Positions 43,507 to 50,998 of a DNA stretch of 58,466 bases are shown here, one piece after another (positions within the stretch are counted from its first letter, which is position 1; each line of letters starts with the position of its first letter). Source of the DNA: DATCRE01 sp964235605 (lineage in GTDB: Bacteria > Bacteroidota > Bacteroidia > Cytophagales > Cyclobacteriaceae). Under the pieces are notes generated by a model. The model was not told the origin of the DNA. It did not search any database and worked only from the letters and a program-made list of their open reading frames with translations. The DNA lies in assembly GCA_964235605.1 (NCBI GenBank), contig CAXSCR010000023.1:1-58466 (forward strand), in the 5' to 3' direction. The position numbers and the translations under genes were made by a program.

Positions 43507-45327
43507 TTACTTCAGCGATTTAATAATTTCAGTTTTCTTCTTCCCAATGAGTTTTTCCAACTCTTCTTCCGAAGCTTCCTTGATCTTCTTTACAGACTTG
43601 AATTGTCTTAATAATTTTTCAGCGGTATGCTTCCCTATACCGCCGAGTTCTTCCAACGCAGTTGTGATTTGCGACTTACTTCTTTTTAATCTATGAAAAT
43701 TAATGGCAAAGCGGTGAGCTTCATCGCGAATTTGCTGAAGCAACATTAATCCAGGAGATTTTTTATTTATAAGAAGGGGTATTTGATCTTCTGGATAGTA
43801 TATCTCTTCTAACTTTTTGGCAATTCCTGCAATGGGCACTTGGCCATATAGATTTAATTCTTTTAATGCTTCACAAGCACTTGTGAGCTGCCCCTTACCT
43901 CCATCCACAATAATTAAATCTGGAAGTGGGAGCGCTTCTTCTAATACACGTTTATAACGCCTGCCCACTATTTCTTTCATAGAGGCAAAGTCATTCGGAC
44001 CCTCAACGGTTTTTATATTGAAGTGCCTGTAGTTTTTTTTGTCTGGTTTACCATTAACAAAGCGAACCATTGACGCTACCGGGTTCGTTCCTTGGATGTT
44101 TGAGTTGTCAAAGCACTCGATTACTTTCGGTAAATGCGAGAGTTGCATATCTTTTTGAAGTATTGAAAGTACCTCTAACTGTTTTGATTTTTTACCTTCC
44201 CTAGCAATTGTTTTTTCTCTCTTCAATTCAAGCGCATTTTTTATGGACAGTAATACGAGCTTTTTCTTGTCACCTATTTTCGGTACTATATTTTCAGTGT
44301 CTTCTGGCAACAGCGTTATCGGAATGTTGCTAAAGATTATGCGGTTATCACTTAGTGCTTGCGCTCGTAATTCTTGTGCTGCATAACTTAATAATTCTTC
44401 ATCTGGCTCATCTAATTTCTTTTTAATCTCTACTGATTTTGAATAGATTATGGAGCCCTCTTTTATTTTGAGGTAGTTTATATAGGAGTGAGTTTCAGTG
44501 CTTATAATGCTTAACACGTCGATATCAGTCAAATCATTATTTACAACAAGCGATTTTGACTGGAACCGCTCGAGTGTGTTTATTTTCTCTTTATAAAACT
44601 GTGCTTTTTCAAAATCAAGGTTACCAGCATACTCCTGCATTTGATTTTTGAAGTGTTGATATACAATGCTAATGTTCCCCTTCAAAATGTATCTTGACAG
44701 CTCTATCTCTTCTTGATATAACGTGTCATTCTGAAGTCCTTCACATGGTCCTTTACAATTTCCAATGTGGTATTCTAAACAAATTTTAAATTTCTTCTCT
44801 TCGATATTCTTCTCACTCAAGGGTAAACTACATGTTCGTATTGTATATAGTTTACGTATTAATTCAAGCACGTTTTTCATTGCTACAACACTGGAGTACG
44901 GACCAAAGTATTCACCTTGCGACGGAATATATTTTCGTGTGTAAATTATTCTTGGGAAGCGCTCTTTTAGAATGCAGATGTAAGGGAATGTCTTATCATC
45001 TTTTAAAAGTATGTTATACTTTGGCTGGTTTTGTTTAATAAAATTATTTTCTAACAACAAAGCATCAAACTCCGTATCAGAAACGGTATAATCTATTTTG
45101 CATATCTCAGATACTAGCTTTAGCGTTTTTCTATTTACACCTTGAAGTTTATTGAAATAACTGCTAACCCTTTTTTTTAAATTTTTAGCTTTCCCCACAT
45201 AGATTAACTCATCGGAATTGTTATAAAACCGATAGATACCAGGTGAGTCGGGTAGTCTTAAAATATTTTCTTTTAAATCAATCGCCAAGTTGAAGTAGAA
45301 TGTGTAATACAAGATTAATAATTCCAA
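43507..45327 (-). CDS. uvrC: Excinuclease ABC subunit C
   Basis: The nuclease subunit of nucleotide excision repair, 606 residues. It has a GIY-YIG domain (DSPGIYRFYNNSDELIYVGKAKNL, about 26-50), a UVR motif (LDFEKAQFYKEKINTL, about 218-233), an RNase H-like nuclease half with ECFDNSNIQG and LIIDGGKGQL-like IIVDGGKGQL, and a C-terminal helix-hairpin-helix pair (LEELGGIGKHTAEKLL). The ATG at 45327 adds about 15 residues (MELLILYYTFYFN) not typical of the family; a TTG at about 45282, giving MAIDLKENILRLPDS, may be the true start. Confidence 0.95.
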   Translation of the reverse strand: MELLILYYTFYFNLAIDLKENILRLPDSPGIYRFYNNSDELIYVGKAKNLKKRVSSYFNKLQGVNRKTLKLVSEICKIDYTVSDTEFDALLLENNFIKQNQPKYNILLKDDKTFPYICILKERFPRIIYTRKYIPSQGEYFGPYSSVVAMKNVLELIRKLYTIRTCSLPLSEKNIEEKKFKICLEYHIGNCKGPCEGLQNDTLYQEEIELSRYILKGNISIVYQHFKNQMQEYAGNLDFEKAQFYKEKINTLERFQSKSLVVNNDLTDIDVLSIISTETHSYINYLKIKEGSIIYSKSVEIKKKLDEPDEELLSYAAQELRAQALSDNRIIFSNIPITLLPEDTENIVPKIGDKKKLVLLSIKNALELKREKTIAREGKKSKQLEVLSILQKDMQLSHLPKVIECFDNSNIQGTNPVASMVRFVNGKPDKKNYRHFNIKTVEGPNDFASMKEIVGRRYKRVLEEALPLPDLIIVDGGKGQLTSACEALKELNLYGQVPIAGIAKKLEEIYYPEDQIPLLINKKSPGLMLLQQIRDEAHRFAINFHRLKRSKSQITTALEELGGIGKHTAEKLLRQFKSVKKIKEASEEELEKLIGKKKTEIIKSLK

Positions 45328-45490
45328 GTGACAAACCTCAGCTCCACATTATACGTTCACAGATCACATTCTAATAACAAATATGTATTACTATAGATGC
45401 CGTTTTGTCATCATATTAAGGTTGGTGCATAACTTGATATAAAGAAATGCGATTAATTTCGGGTCTTACACTCTTTAAATAATAAATGCT

Positions 45491-46192
45491 ATGGGTTTCG
45501 GTGCTTTAATAATTGGTCTTTTTTTTATGGCGATTGGGTGGTTAGTGAGTTTAAGACTTAAAAACAAATTCGCTAAGTACGCAGAAGTACATCTCACAAA
45601 AAATTTAACAGGCGCAGAGATCGCGCGCCTTATGCTTACTGATAATGGAATTCATGATGTGCAAGTTACTTCAGTTGAAGGTCAGCTAACGGATCATTAT
45701 GACCCGACAAATAAAACTGTCAATTTGAGTGAGGCTGTTTATCATGGAAGGAATACAGCTGCTGCCGCTGTTGCTTCTCATGAATGCGGACATGCCGTTC
45801 AACATGCTAAAGCTTATAGGATGCTTGCTTTGCGGTCAGCGCTAGTTCCTATTCAGAATATTAGCGCAAAGGTTTTGAATATTATTTTTATAATGATGAT
45901 GTTTGGCGCTTTTGCTGTTAAAGGCTTATTGTCTTACGATACAGCACTAATAGTAATTGTGGCATGTTACGGTGCCTTTGCGTTTTTTGCATTAATAACC
46001 TTGCCAGTTGAATTTGATGCCAGCAAAAGAGCTTTAGCTTGGATTGAAGCAAGAGGCATTGTAACGCGTGAAGAGCATGATATGGCCAAAGATGCATTGA
46101 AATGGGCCGCAATGACCTACATTGTAGCTGCTATAGGCGCAATTACAACTTTGATTTATTACGTGATGCTTTTAATGGGGAGGCGTGATTGA
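45491..46192 (+). CDS. YugP-like zinc metallopeptidase
   Basis: A 233-residue membrane protein with hydrophobic segments near 3-21, 125-150, 155-176 and 205-228. The zinc motif is HECGH (97-101) in VASHECGHAVQHA, followed by RSALVPIQNISAKV, and an acidic FDAS block appears at about 177. This is the pattern of the YugP / neutral zinc metallopeptidase family. The substrate is unknown. It is followed by its own terminator. Confidence 0.9.
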   Translation: MGFGALIIGLFFMAIGWLVSLRLKNKFAKYAEVHLTKNLTGAEIARLMLTDNGIHDVQVTSVEGQLTDHYDPTNKTVNLSEAVYHGRNTAAAAVASHECGHAVQHAKAYRMLALRSALVPIQNISAKVLNIIFIMMMFGAFAVKGLLSYDTALIVIVACYGAFAFFALITLPVEFDASKRALAWIEARGIVTREEHDMAKDALKWAAMTYIVAAIGAITTLIYYVMLLMGRRD

Positions 46193-46236
46193 TACCTGAG
46201 GCGAAGCATTAGCGAAGTCACTACTAGTTTATATGG

Positions 46237-46262
46237 AAGCCTGGATAAAGTCCAGGCTTTTC
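46237..46262 (+). terminator. Terminator after the YugP-like gene
   Basis: Perfect 9-bp stem AAGCCTGGA (46237-46245) / TCCAGGCTT (46251-46259), loop TAAAG, then TTTCT. It lies inside the spurious upstream extension of the next reading frame and so supports the later start of that gene. Confidence 0.82.
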
Positions 46263-46301
46263 TATGCATTTACTTTCCGAAAATTAATTAATTTCAGCTA
46301 T

Positions 46302-47441
46302 ATGAATTTTCAATTAACAGAAGAACAGATTTCCGTCCAAAAAGCAGCTCGTGATTTTGCTAGGGTAGAATTATTACCCGGCGTAATTGAAAGAGATACA
46401 CATCAAAAGTTTCCTTTAGATCAAGTGAAGAAGATGGGCGAGATCGGATTTATGGGAATGATGGTAGATCCGAAATACAACGGCGGAGGTATGGATTCAA
46501 TTTCATACGTTCTAGCAATGGAGGAGATATCTAAAATTGATGCGTCTGCCTCTGTCTGTATGTCGGTTAATAACTCGCTAGTGTGTTGGGGTCTAGAAAA
46601 ATATGGTTCTGAAGAACAAAAAGAGAAGTACTTAAAGAAGCTAGCGACTGGCGAAAAGATCGGCGCTTTCTGTCTATCAGAACCAGAAGCGGGTTCTGAT
46701 GCAACAAGTCAACGCACCACTGCGGGAAATAACGGAGATTACTATTTGCTTAACGGAACAAAGAATTGGATTACAAATGGAAATACCGCTAGCATATATA
46801 TTGTAATTGCTCAAACTGATGCTGAGAAAAAGCATAAAGGCATAAATGCACTTATCGTTGAACGTGAGATGGAAGGTTTTGTAGTTGGGAAAAAGGAGGA
46901 TAAAATGGGTATAAGAGGGTCTGATACACACTCTTTAATGTTTACGGATGTTGAAGTACCCAAATCAAATAGAATAGGTGATGAAGGATTCGGTTTCACC
47001 TTTGCCATGACAACATTAAATGGTGGCCGTATAGGTATTGCTGCACAGGCATTAGGTATAGCCGCAGGAGCTTATGAACTGGCTTTGCAGTATGCTAAGG
47101 AAAGAAAGGCCTTTGGAAAGTTTTTAATGGAACACCAGGCTATACAATTCAAACTTGCTGAGATGGCAACAAAGATCGATGCAGCAAGACTATTAGTACA
47201 CCAAGCCGCTTTCTTAAAAGATAAGAATAAGGATTTTGTAAAAGCAGCCGCGATGGCTAAACTTTTCGCTTCTCAAATTGCACAGGAAGTAACGACGGAG
47301 GCTGTACAAATACACGGGGGTTACGGCTACGTCAAAGAATATCATGTAGAACGCCTCATGCGTGATGCTAAGATTACGCAGATATATGAGGGAACAACTG
47401 AAATACAGAAAATGGTTATCTCTAGGGAACTCCTCAAGTAA
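46302..47441 (+). CDS. Acyl-CoA dehydrogenase (second paralogue)
   Basis: The frame opens at 46233, but the first 23 codons cover a terminator hairpin. The ATG at 46302 (MNFQLTEEQISVQKAARDFA) gives the normal 379-residue enzyme. Motifs are GAFCLSEPEAGSDATSQRTT, MGIRGSDTHSL, IHGGYGYVKEYHVERLMRDA and YEGTTEIQ with the likely catalytic Glu. It resembles short-chain or butyryl-CoA dehydrogenases. Its last Lys codon and stop lie inside the target duplication of the adjacent repeat element, so the insertion re-created the same end of the gene. Confidence 0.93.
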   Translation: MNFQLTEEQISVQKAARDFARVELLPGVIERDTHQKFPLDQVKKMGEIGFMGMMVDPKYNGGGMDSISYVLAMEEISKIDASASVCMSVNNSLVCWGLEKYGSEEQKEKYLKKLATGEKIGAFCLSEPEAGSDATSQRTTAGNNGDYYLLNGTKNWITNGNTASIYIVIAQTDAEKKHKGINALIVEREMEGFVVGKKEDKMGIRGSDTHSLMFTDVEVPKSNRIGDEGFGFTFAMTTLNGGRIGIAAQALGIAAGAYELALQYAKERKAFGKFLMEHQAIQFKLAEMATKIDAARLLVHQAAFLKDKNKDFVKAAAMAKLFASQIAQEVTTEAVQIHGGYGYVKEYHVERLMRDAKITQIYEGTTEIQKMVISRELLK

Positions 47442-47445
47442 TTAA

Positions 47446-47817
47446 CGGTAAAATCGCTTTTAAGTTTTTATTATCAAACTTATAGCTTCTGGCTGCTAGC
47501 TTTGAGCTGCTAGCTCGGTTTTTTATAGTTTTATACAGATGACTCACATGTCGGGCTCTTGGTAAGGATTTGTATTTATTGACCAGGTGGCAAAGCTGCA
47601 GATAACAATCATCGTTTGAAAGCGCAATCCTTCAAGGAAAACGCTTGTAATGGAAGTTGAGCCAATCCAGTTCATAAGCATTATTAACTGGTTAGCGTTA
47701 CAGTAAACAAATACCTTTCCTAAACCTCATGAGAAGGAATTATTTTTTATATGAAATGAATAGTTAGCAAAAATGACTCTTAGTGAACTATCATTTTTAA
47801 AAAAAGCGATTCCCCTG
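47446..47817 (-). mobile_element. MITE-like repeat, copy 3 (fullest copy)
   Basis: A 372-bp non-coding element. Read on the minus strand it starts CAGGGGAATCGCTTTT (47817-47802). Its other end, CGGTAAAATCGCTTTT on the plus strand (47446-47461), is an imperfect inverted match (13 of 16). Both ends match those of copy 2 at 15 of 16 and 14 of 16 positions. The element is flanked by a perfect 10-base direct repeat AAGTAATTAA (47436-47445 and 47818-47827). Inside, two GCTAGC hexamers (47495-47500 and 47509-47514) form a hairpin followed by GGTTTTTTAT on the plus strand, a possible terminator for the upstream gene. There is no transposase gene. It fills the gene-free stretch 47442-47887 together with the yajC promoter. 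Confidence 0.9.
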
Positions 47818-47857
47818 AAGTAATTAATCGGCACATCCTTTTTTCGACCAAATCTTA

Positions 47858-47865
47858 TACCTTTG
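47858..47865 (+). promoter_or_regulatory. -7 box of the yajC gene
   Basis: TACCTTTG is a full match to TAnnTTTG, 22 bases before the yajC ATG and 30 bases beyond the target duplication of repeat copy 3. The -33 region is only T-rich. Confidence 0.5.
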
Positions 47866-47887
47866 GGTTCCTAAAAATAAAAAAATT

Positions 47888-48196
47888 ATGTATTCAATAG
47901 TATTACAGGCCCAGGCAAGCAATCCCTACTTTCAATTTATCTTTTTCGGAGCAATAATTGTTATATTTTACTTTTTCATGATCCGTCCCCAGCAAAAGAA
48001 AGCTAAGGATGCTAAAAAGTTTACTGAAGAAATTAAGAAGGGAGATTACGTGGTAACTATAGGCGGTGCCCATGGATATATCGCTGAATTAGAAGGCGAT
48101 ACTTTTATTTTAGAAGTTGAAAAGGGTGGCCGAATTAGATTTAGTAAGTCTGCCATTTCGCTGGATGCTACAAAACAAGCTGCTACTAAAAAATAG
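47888..48196 (+). CDS. yajC: Preprotein translocase accessory subunit YajC
   Basis: A 102-residue protein with one N-terminal membrane helix (FIFFGAIIVIFYFFMI), then the hallmark RPQQKKAKDAKKF and a small beta domain (GDYVVTIGGAHGYIAELEGD). YajC associates with SecDF at the Sec translocon. ybbR and coaE follow, a frequent Bacteroidota grouping that often also includes nusB and a DUF1573 gene upstream; here those are 18 kb away. Confidence 0.95.
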   Translation: MYSIVLQAQASNPYFQFIFFGAIIVIFYFFMIRPQQKKAKDAKKFTEEIKKGDYVVTIGGAHGYIAELEGDTFILEVEKGGRIRFSKSAISLDATKQAATKK

Positions 48197-48210
48197 TAGT
48201 AAAGATTAGT

Positions 48211-48249
48211 TCATAATTCAATGGTGTTAACGATAACTATGAATTATGA
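48211..48249 (+). repeat. Inverted repeat in the yajC-ybbR spacer
   Basis: Perfect 10-bp arms TCATAATTCA (48211-48220) and TGAATTATGA (48240-48249) with a 19-base loop. No T tract follows. It could be a processing hairpin or an operator. Confidence 0.5.
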
Positions 48250-48310
48250 CCTAATTCTAACAGATTGTGCCTTTCCTATTTACTTGTAACTTGTAGACAG
48301 TTCATTCTAC

Positions 48311-49255
48311 ATGGGTTTCATTGATTCAATACTTAATATCTTACGCTTCAATAAAAGAAATTGGAGACCTGTGGTGCTATGCATTTTTGCTGCTACCATC
48401 TTTTGGTTTTTTAATGCATTAAATAAGACCTACACAACCAACATAAGATTCCCATTAGCATTCGATTATAATCATGAGAATTACCTACCATTAAAACCAC
48501 TTCCCGAAGAGGTACGGATAAACGTTACTGGTATTGGATGGAATTTATTTAGGAGAAGTTCAGGCATTAAAGTACCACCTTTAACCATTCCGTTAGATAG
48601 ACCGTCTGAAGTAAAAAAAATAGTCGGCAGCACCTTGCCGGGTTTTTTTTCAAGTCAGTTAGATGGTTTAGAAATTAATTTTGTAATAACAGATACCATT
48701 TATCTCGAGTTTCAACCTAAGGCCAGACGTTGGTTGAAATTGGGAATCGATTCAATTCAGAAGTATATTAGAAGGGGTTACGCTATTGCAAGCGAATTAA
48801 AAATAGCTCCTGATTCTGTTTTTGTAGAAGGCCCAATGTCAATAATAACCAAGATTCAGGAGCCTGCAAATTTAAGGATTCCAGACCGGGGCATAGAGGA
48901 AGACTATAATCAAGATGTAGAAGTTATACTTACCGACGGAGAATTAATTAGACGAAATCCACCAACAGTCACAGTTTCGTTTGCAGTTGAGCGCGTTTTA
49001 TATAGAAGAGATTCCATTCGATTGGAAATTGAAAATTTCACATCGCGTTCAAGTCCGTTTTTCGGAGTAAAAAAGATTCAGGGCACATTTGCTATACGAG
49101 AAAGTATGTTTAATGAATTTCACGCTGACTCTATTATTGCTTTTATAGATTTAAAGGGATTTAAAAAGGGAGTTATAAAGGTGTTGCCGGTGGTAAAAGG
49201 GTTGCCTGAATATGTCAAGGTAGTTAAGATAGATTCTATCCGTGTTGCTTTGTGA
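48311..49255 (+). CDS. YbbR-like domain protein
   Basis: A 314-residue protein with an N-terminal membrane helix (VLCIFAATIFWFFNAL, about 23-38) and an extracytoplasmic part made of YbbR-type repeats, for example LPEEVRINVTGIGWNLF and APDSVFVEGPMSIITKI. In Firmicutes YbbR (CdaR) regulates the diadenylate cyclase; no cyclase gene is adjacent here, so that role is not implied. The GTG start of coaE lies within its last codons, so the two genes are coupled. Confidence 0.85.
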   Translation: MGFIDSILNILRFNKRNWRPVVLCIFAATIFWFFNALNKTYTTNIRFPLAFDYNHENYLPLKPLPEEVRINVTGIGWNLFRRSSGIKVPPLTIPLDRPSEVKKIVGSTLPGFFSSQLDGLEINFVITDTIYLEFQPKARRWLKLGIDSIQKYIRRGYAIASELKIAPDSVFVEGPMSIITKIQEPANLRIPDRGIEEDYNQDVEVILTDGELIRRNPPTVTVSFAVERVLYRRDSIRLEIENFTSRSSPFFGVKKIQGTFAIRESMFNEFHADSIIAFIDLKGFKKGVIKVLPVVKGLPEYVKVVKIDSIRVAL

Positions 49256-49851
49256 AATCAAAACGTCAACTGCAAATTGGAATAACAGGTGGTATTGGCG
49301 CAGGTAAAAGTCTGGTTAGCAAAATATTTCTTTGTCTTGGTATTCCGGTCTACGATGCTGATAGCCGTGCAAAAAGGCTAATGATCACTAATAGCTTATT
49401 AATAAATCAAATAAAAAAAGAGTTCGGGGCATTGTCATATCATGAGGACGGCAATTTGAATAGGCCCTACATTAGTGAGCAAGTGTTTTTAAATCCAAGC
49501 AAGCTCAAGATATTAAATAACTTGGTTCACCCACAGGTACAAGAAGACTATAAAAATTGGGTTGCTGCTCATCAAGGCTGCCCTTATGTATTAAAAGAAG
49601 CAGCTTTACTATTTGAAGCAAGCCCAACCAATGTATTGGATAAAATTATTATGGTTTATGCACCCGAAGCTATGCGTATAGAACGTGTTCAACGTCGCGA
49701 TAAGCGCACATATGAACAGATTAAGGCTATAATCAAAACACAAATGAACGAGGAGGAAAAGCTGAACCGTGCCGATTTTGTTGTAACCAATGATGAGACG
49801 ACCTTATTAATACCACAGGTATTGGCGCTTCATAAAAGTTTTAGTAAATAA
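49252..49851 (+). CDS. coaE: Dephospho-CoA kinase
   Basis: Phosphorylates dephospho-CoA, the last step of coenzyme A synthesis. The 199-residue protein has the P-loop GITGGIGAGKSLV (near 9-21), YDADSRAKRLM, LVHPQV and the lid-region RVQRRDKRT, all CoaE features. The start is GTG at 49252, overlapping the ybbR stop by 4 bases, a typical coupled arrangement. Confidence 0.94.
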   Translation: MKSKRQLQIGITGGIGAGKSLVSKIFLCLGIPVYDADSRAKRLMITNSLLINQIKKEFGALSYHEDGNLNRPYISEQVFLNPSKLKILNNLVHPQVQEDYKNWVAAHQGCPYVLKEAALLFEASPTNVLDKIIMVYAPEAMRIERVQRRDKRTYEQIKAIIKTQMNEEEKLNRADFVVTNDETTLLIPQVLALHKSFSK

Positions 49852-49934
49852 GCTATATTTAATAAATACGCTGATAAAAATATATCTGAACAACTTTATA
49901 ACCTCGTGCGTTACTACTTAGAATTTAATTTCTT

Positions 49935-50990
49935 ATGCATTTATCTCTTAGATTGATTGTAGTTTGTGCTGCATTTTTAATTTTATCTTGTTCAAAGAAA
50001 AAAGACGATTCTCCTTCCGGGCGAAAGGCCAAACAGCAAGGACCAGTTATGGTTAATGCATTTTTAGTTCAACCGCATACGGTAAGTGAAGATATCGAAG
50101 TTCCCGGTTCACTTTTACCTTTTGAGGAAACTCAAATTAGAAGTGAAGTTAGTGGTCGGATAGTATATTTAAATGTACAAGAAGGTGCAACTGTATCTAA
50201 GGGTGCGTTAATGGTAAAACTCTTTGATAAAGATTTACAAGCACAGATAAAAAAACTGGAAGTTCAATTAAAAATTAAAGACAAAACAGCTGAGCGGAAT
50301 AAAGAATTGTTAGCGATCAATGGAATCAGTCAACAAGAATATGACCTCAGCACCCTTGATGTAGAAAATTTAAGAGCGGATATAGAGTCTACACAAATTG
50401 ATATTTCAAAAACTGAGATTAGGGCGCCATATGCCGGCAATGTAGGTTTACGTAATGTGAGTATAGGATCTTATTTATCGCCCACAGATATTATTACCAC
50501 ATTGCGTCAAGTTGACCGACTGAAACTTGAATTTTCAATCCCAGAAAAATATGCAAAAGACATTAAGAAAGGTAATATAATAACATTTAAGGTAAGTGGA
50601 GGCGAACAAAATCATAAAGCTACAGTGATTGCTACTGAAAATAATGTTGACCAAAATACAAGAACATTAAAAGTGAGGGCAGTTGTTAATAAATCGCATG
50701 CTGAATTGGTACCAGGGGCATTTGCAAAAGTTAATTTGCAGCTAGGTAAAGACACTGAAGCATTAATGATCCCTACGCAAGCGGTGATACCTCAAGCCAG
50801 AGACAAGCAGGTTATTCGATATAGCAATGAAAGCATACAATTTATGGTTGTTGAAACCGGCATACGCGACTCTGCTTATGTGCAAGTATTAAGTGGATTG
50901 AAGAAAGGCGATACCGTTGTAACCAGTGGTTTAATGTCAATTCGTCCTGACTCAAAAGTTAAGATTACAAAGGTGGATAAATATCAGTAA
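49935..50990 (+). CDS. RND efflux periplasmic adaptor (membrane fusion protein)
   Basis: A 351-residue lipoprotein: lipobox LSC after MHLSLRLIVVCAAFLI (Cys19). The lipoyl halves are split around a coiled hairpin (EVSGRIVYLNVQEGATVSKG at about 71-90, and the hairpin at 105-155 with TEIRAPYAGNVGLRNV after it). A beta-barrel and a membrane-proximal domain follow. This is the AcrA/MexA type. It joins the inner-membrane pump encoded 8 bases downstream to the TolC-like channel. Confidence 0.94.
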   Translation: MHLSLRLIVVCAAFLILSCSKKKDDSPSGRKAKQQGPVMVNAFLVQPHTVSEDIEVPGSLLPFEETQIRSEVSGRIVYLNVQEGATVSKGALMVKLFDKDLQAQIKKLEVQLKIKDKTAERNKELLAINGISQQEYDLSTLDVENLRADIESTQIDISKTEIRAPYAGNVGLRNVSIGSYLSPTDIITTLRQVDRLKLEFSIPEKYAKDIKKGNIITFKVSGGEQNHKATVIATENNVDQNTRTLKVRAVVNKSHAELVPGAFAKVNLQLGKDTEALMIPTQAVIPQARDKQVIRYSNESIQFMVVETGIRDSAYVQVLSGLKKGDTVVTSGLMSIRPDSKVKITKVDKYQ

Positions 50991-50998
50991 GAACAGCG

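Noticed and set aside
46233..46301. N-terminal extension of the second acyl-CoA dehydrogenase
   Set aside because: These 23 codons overlap a terminator hairpin of the preceding gene and have no counterpart in the family.
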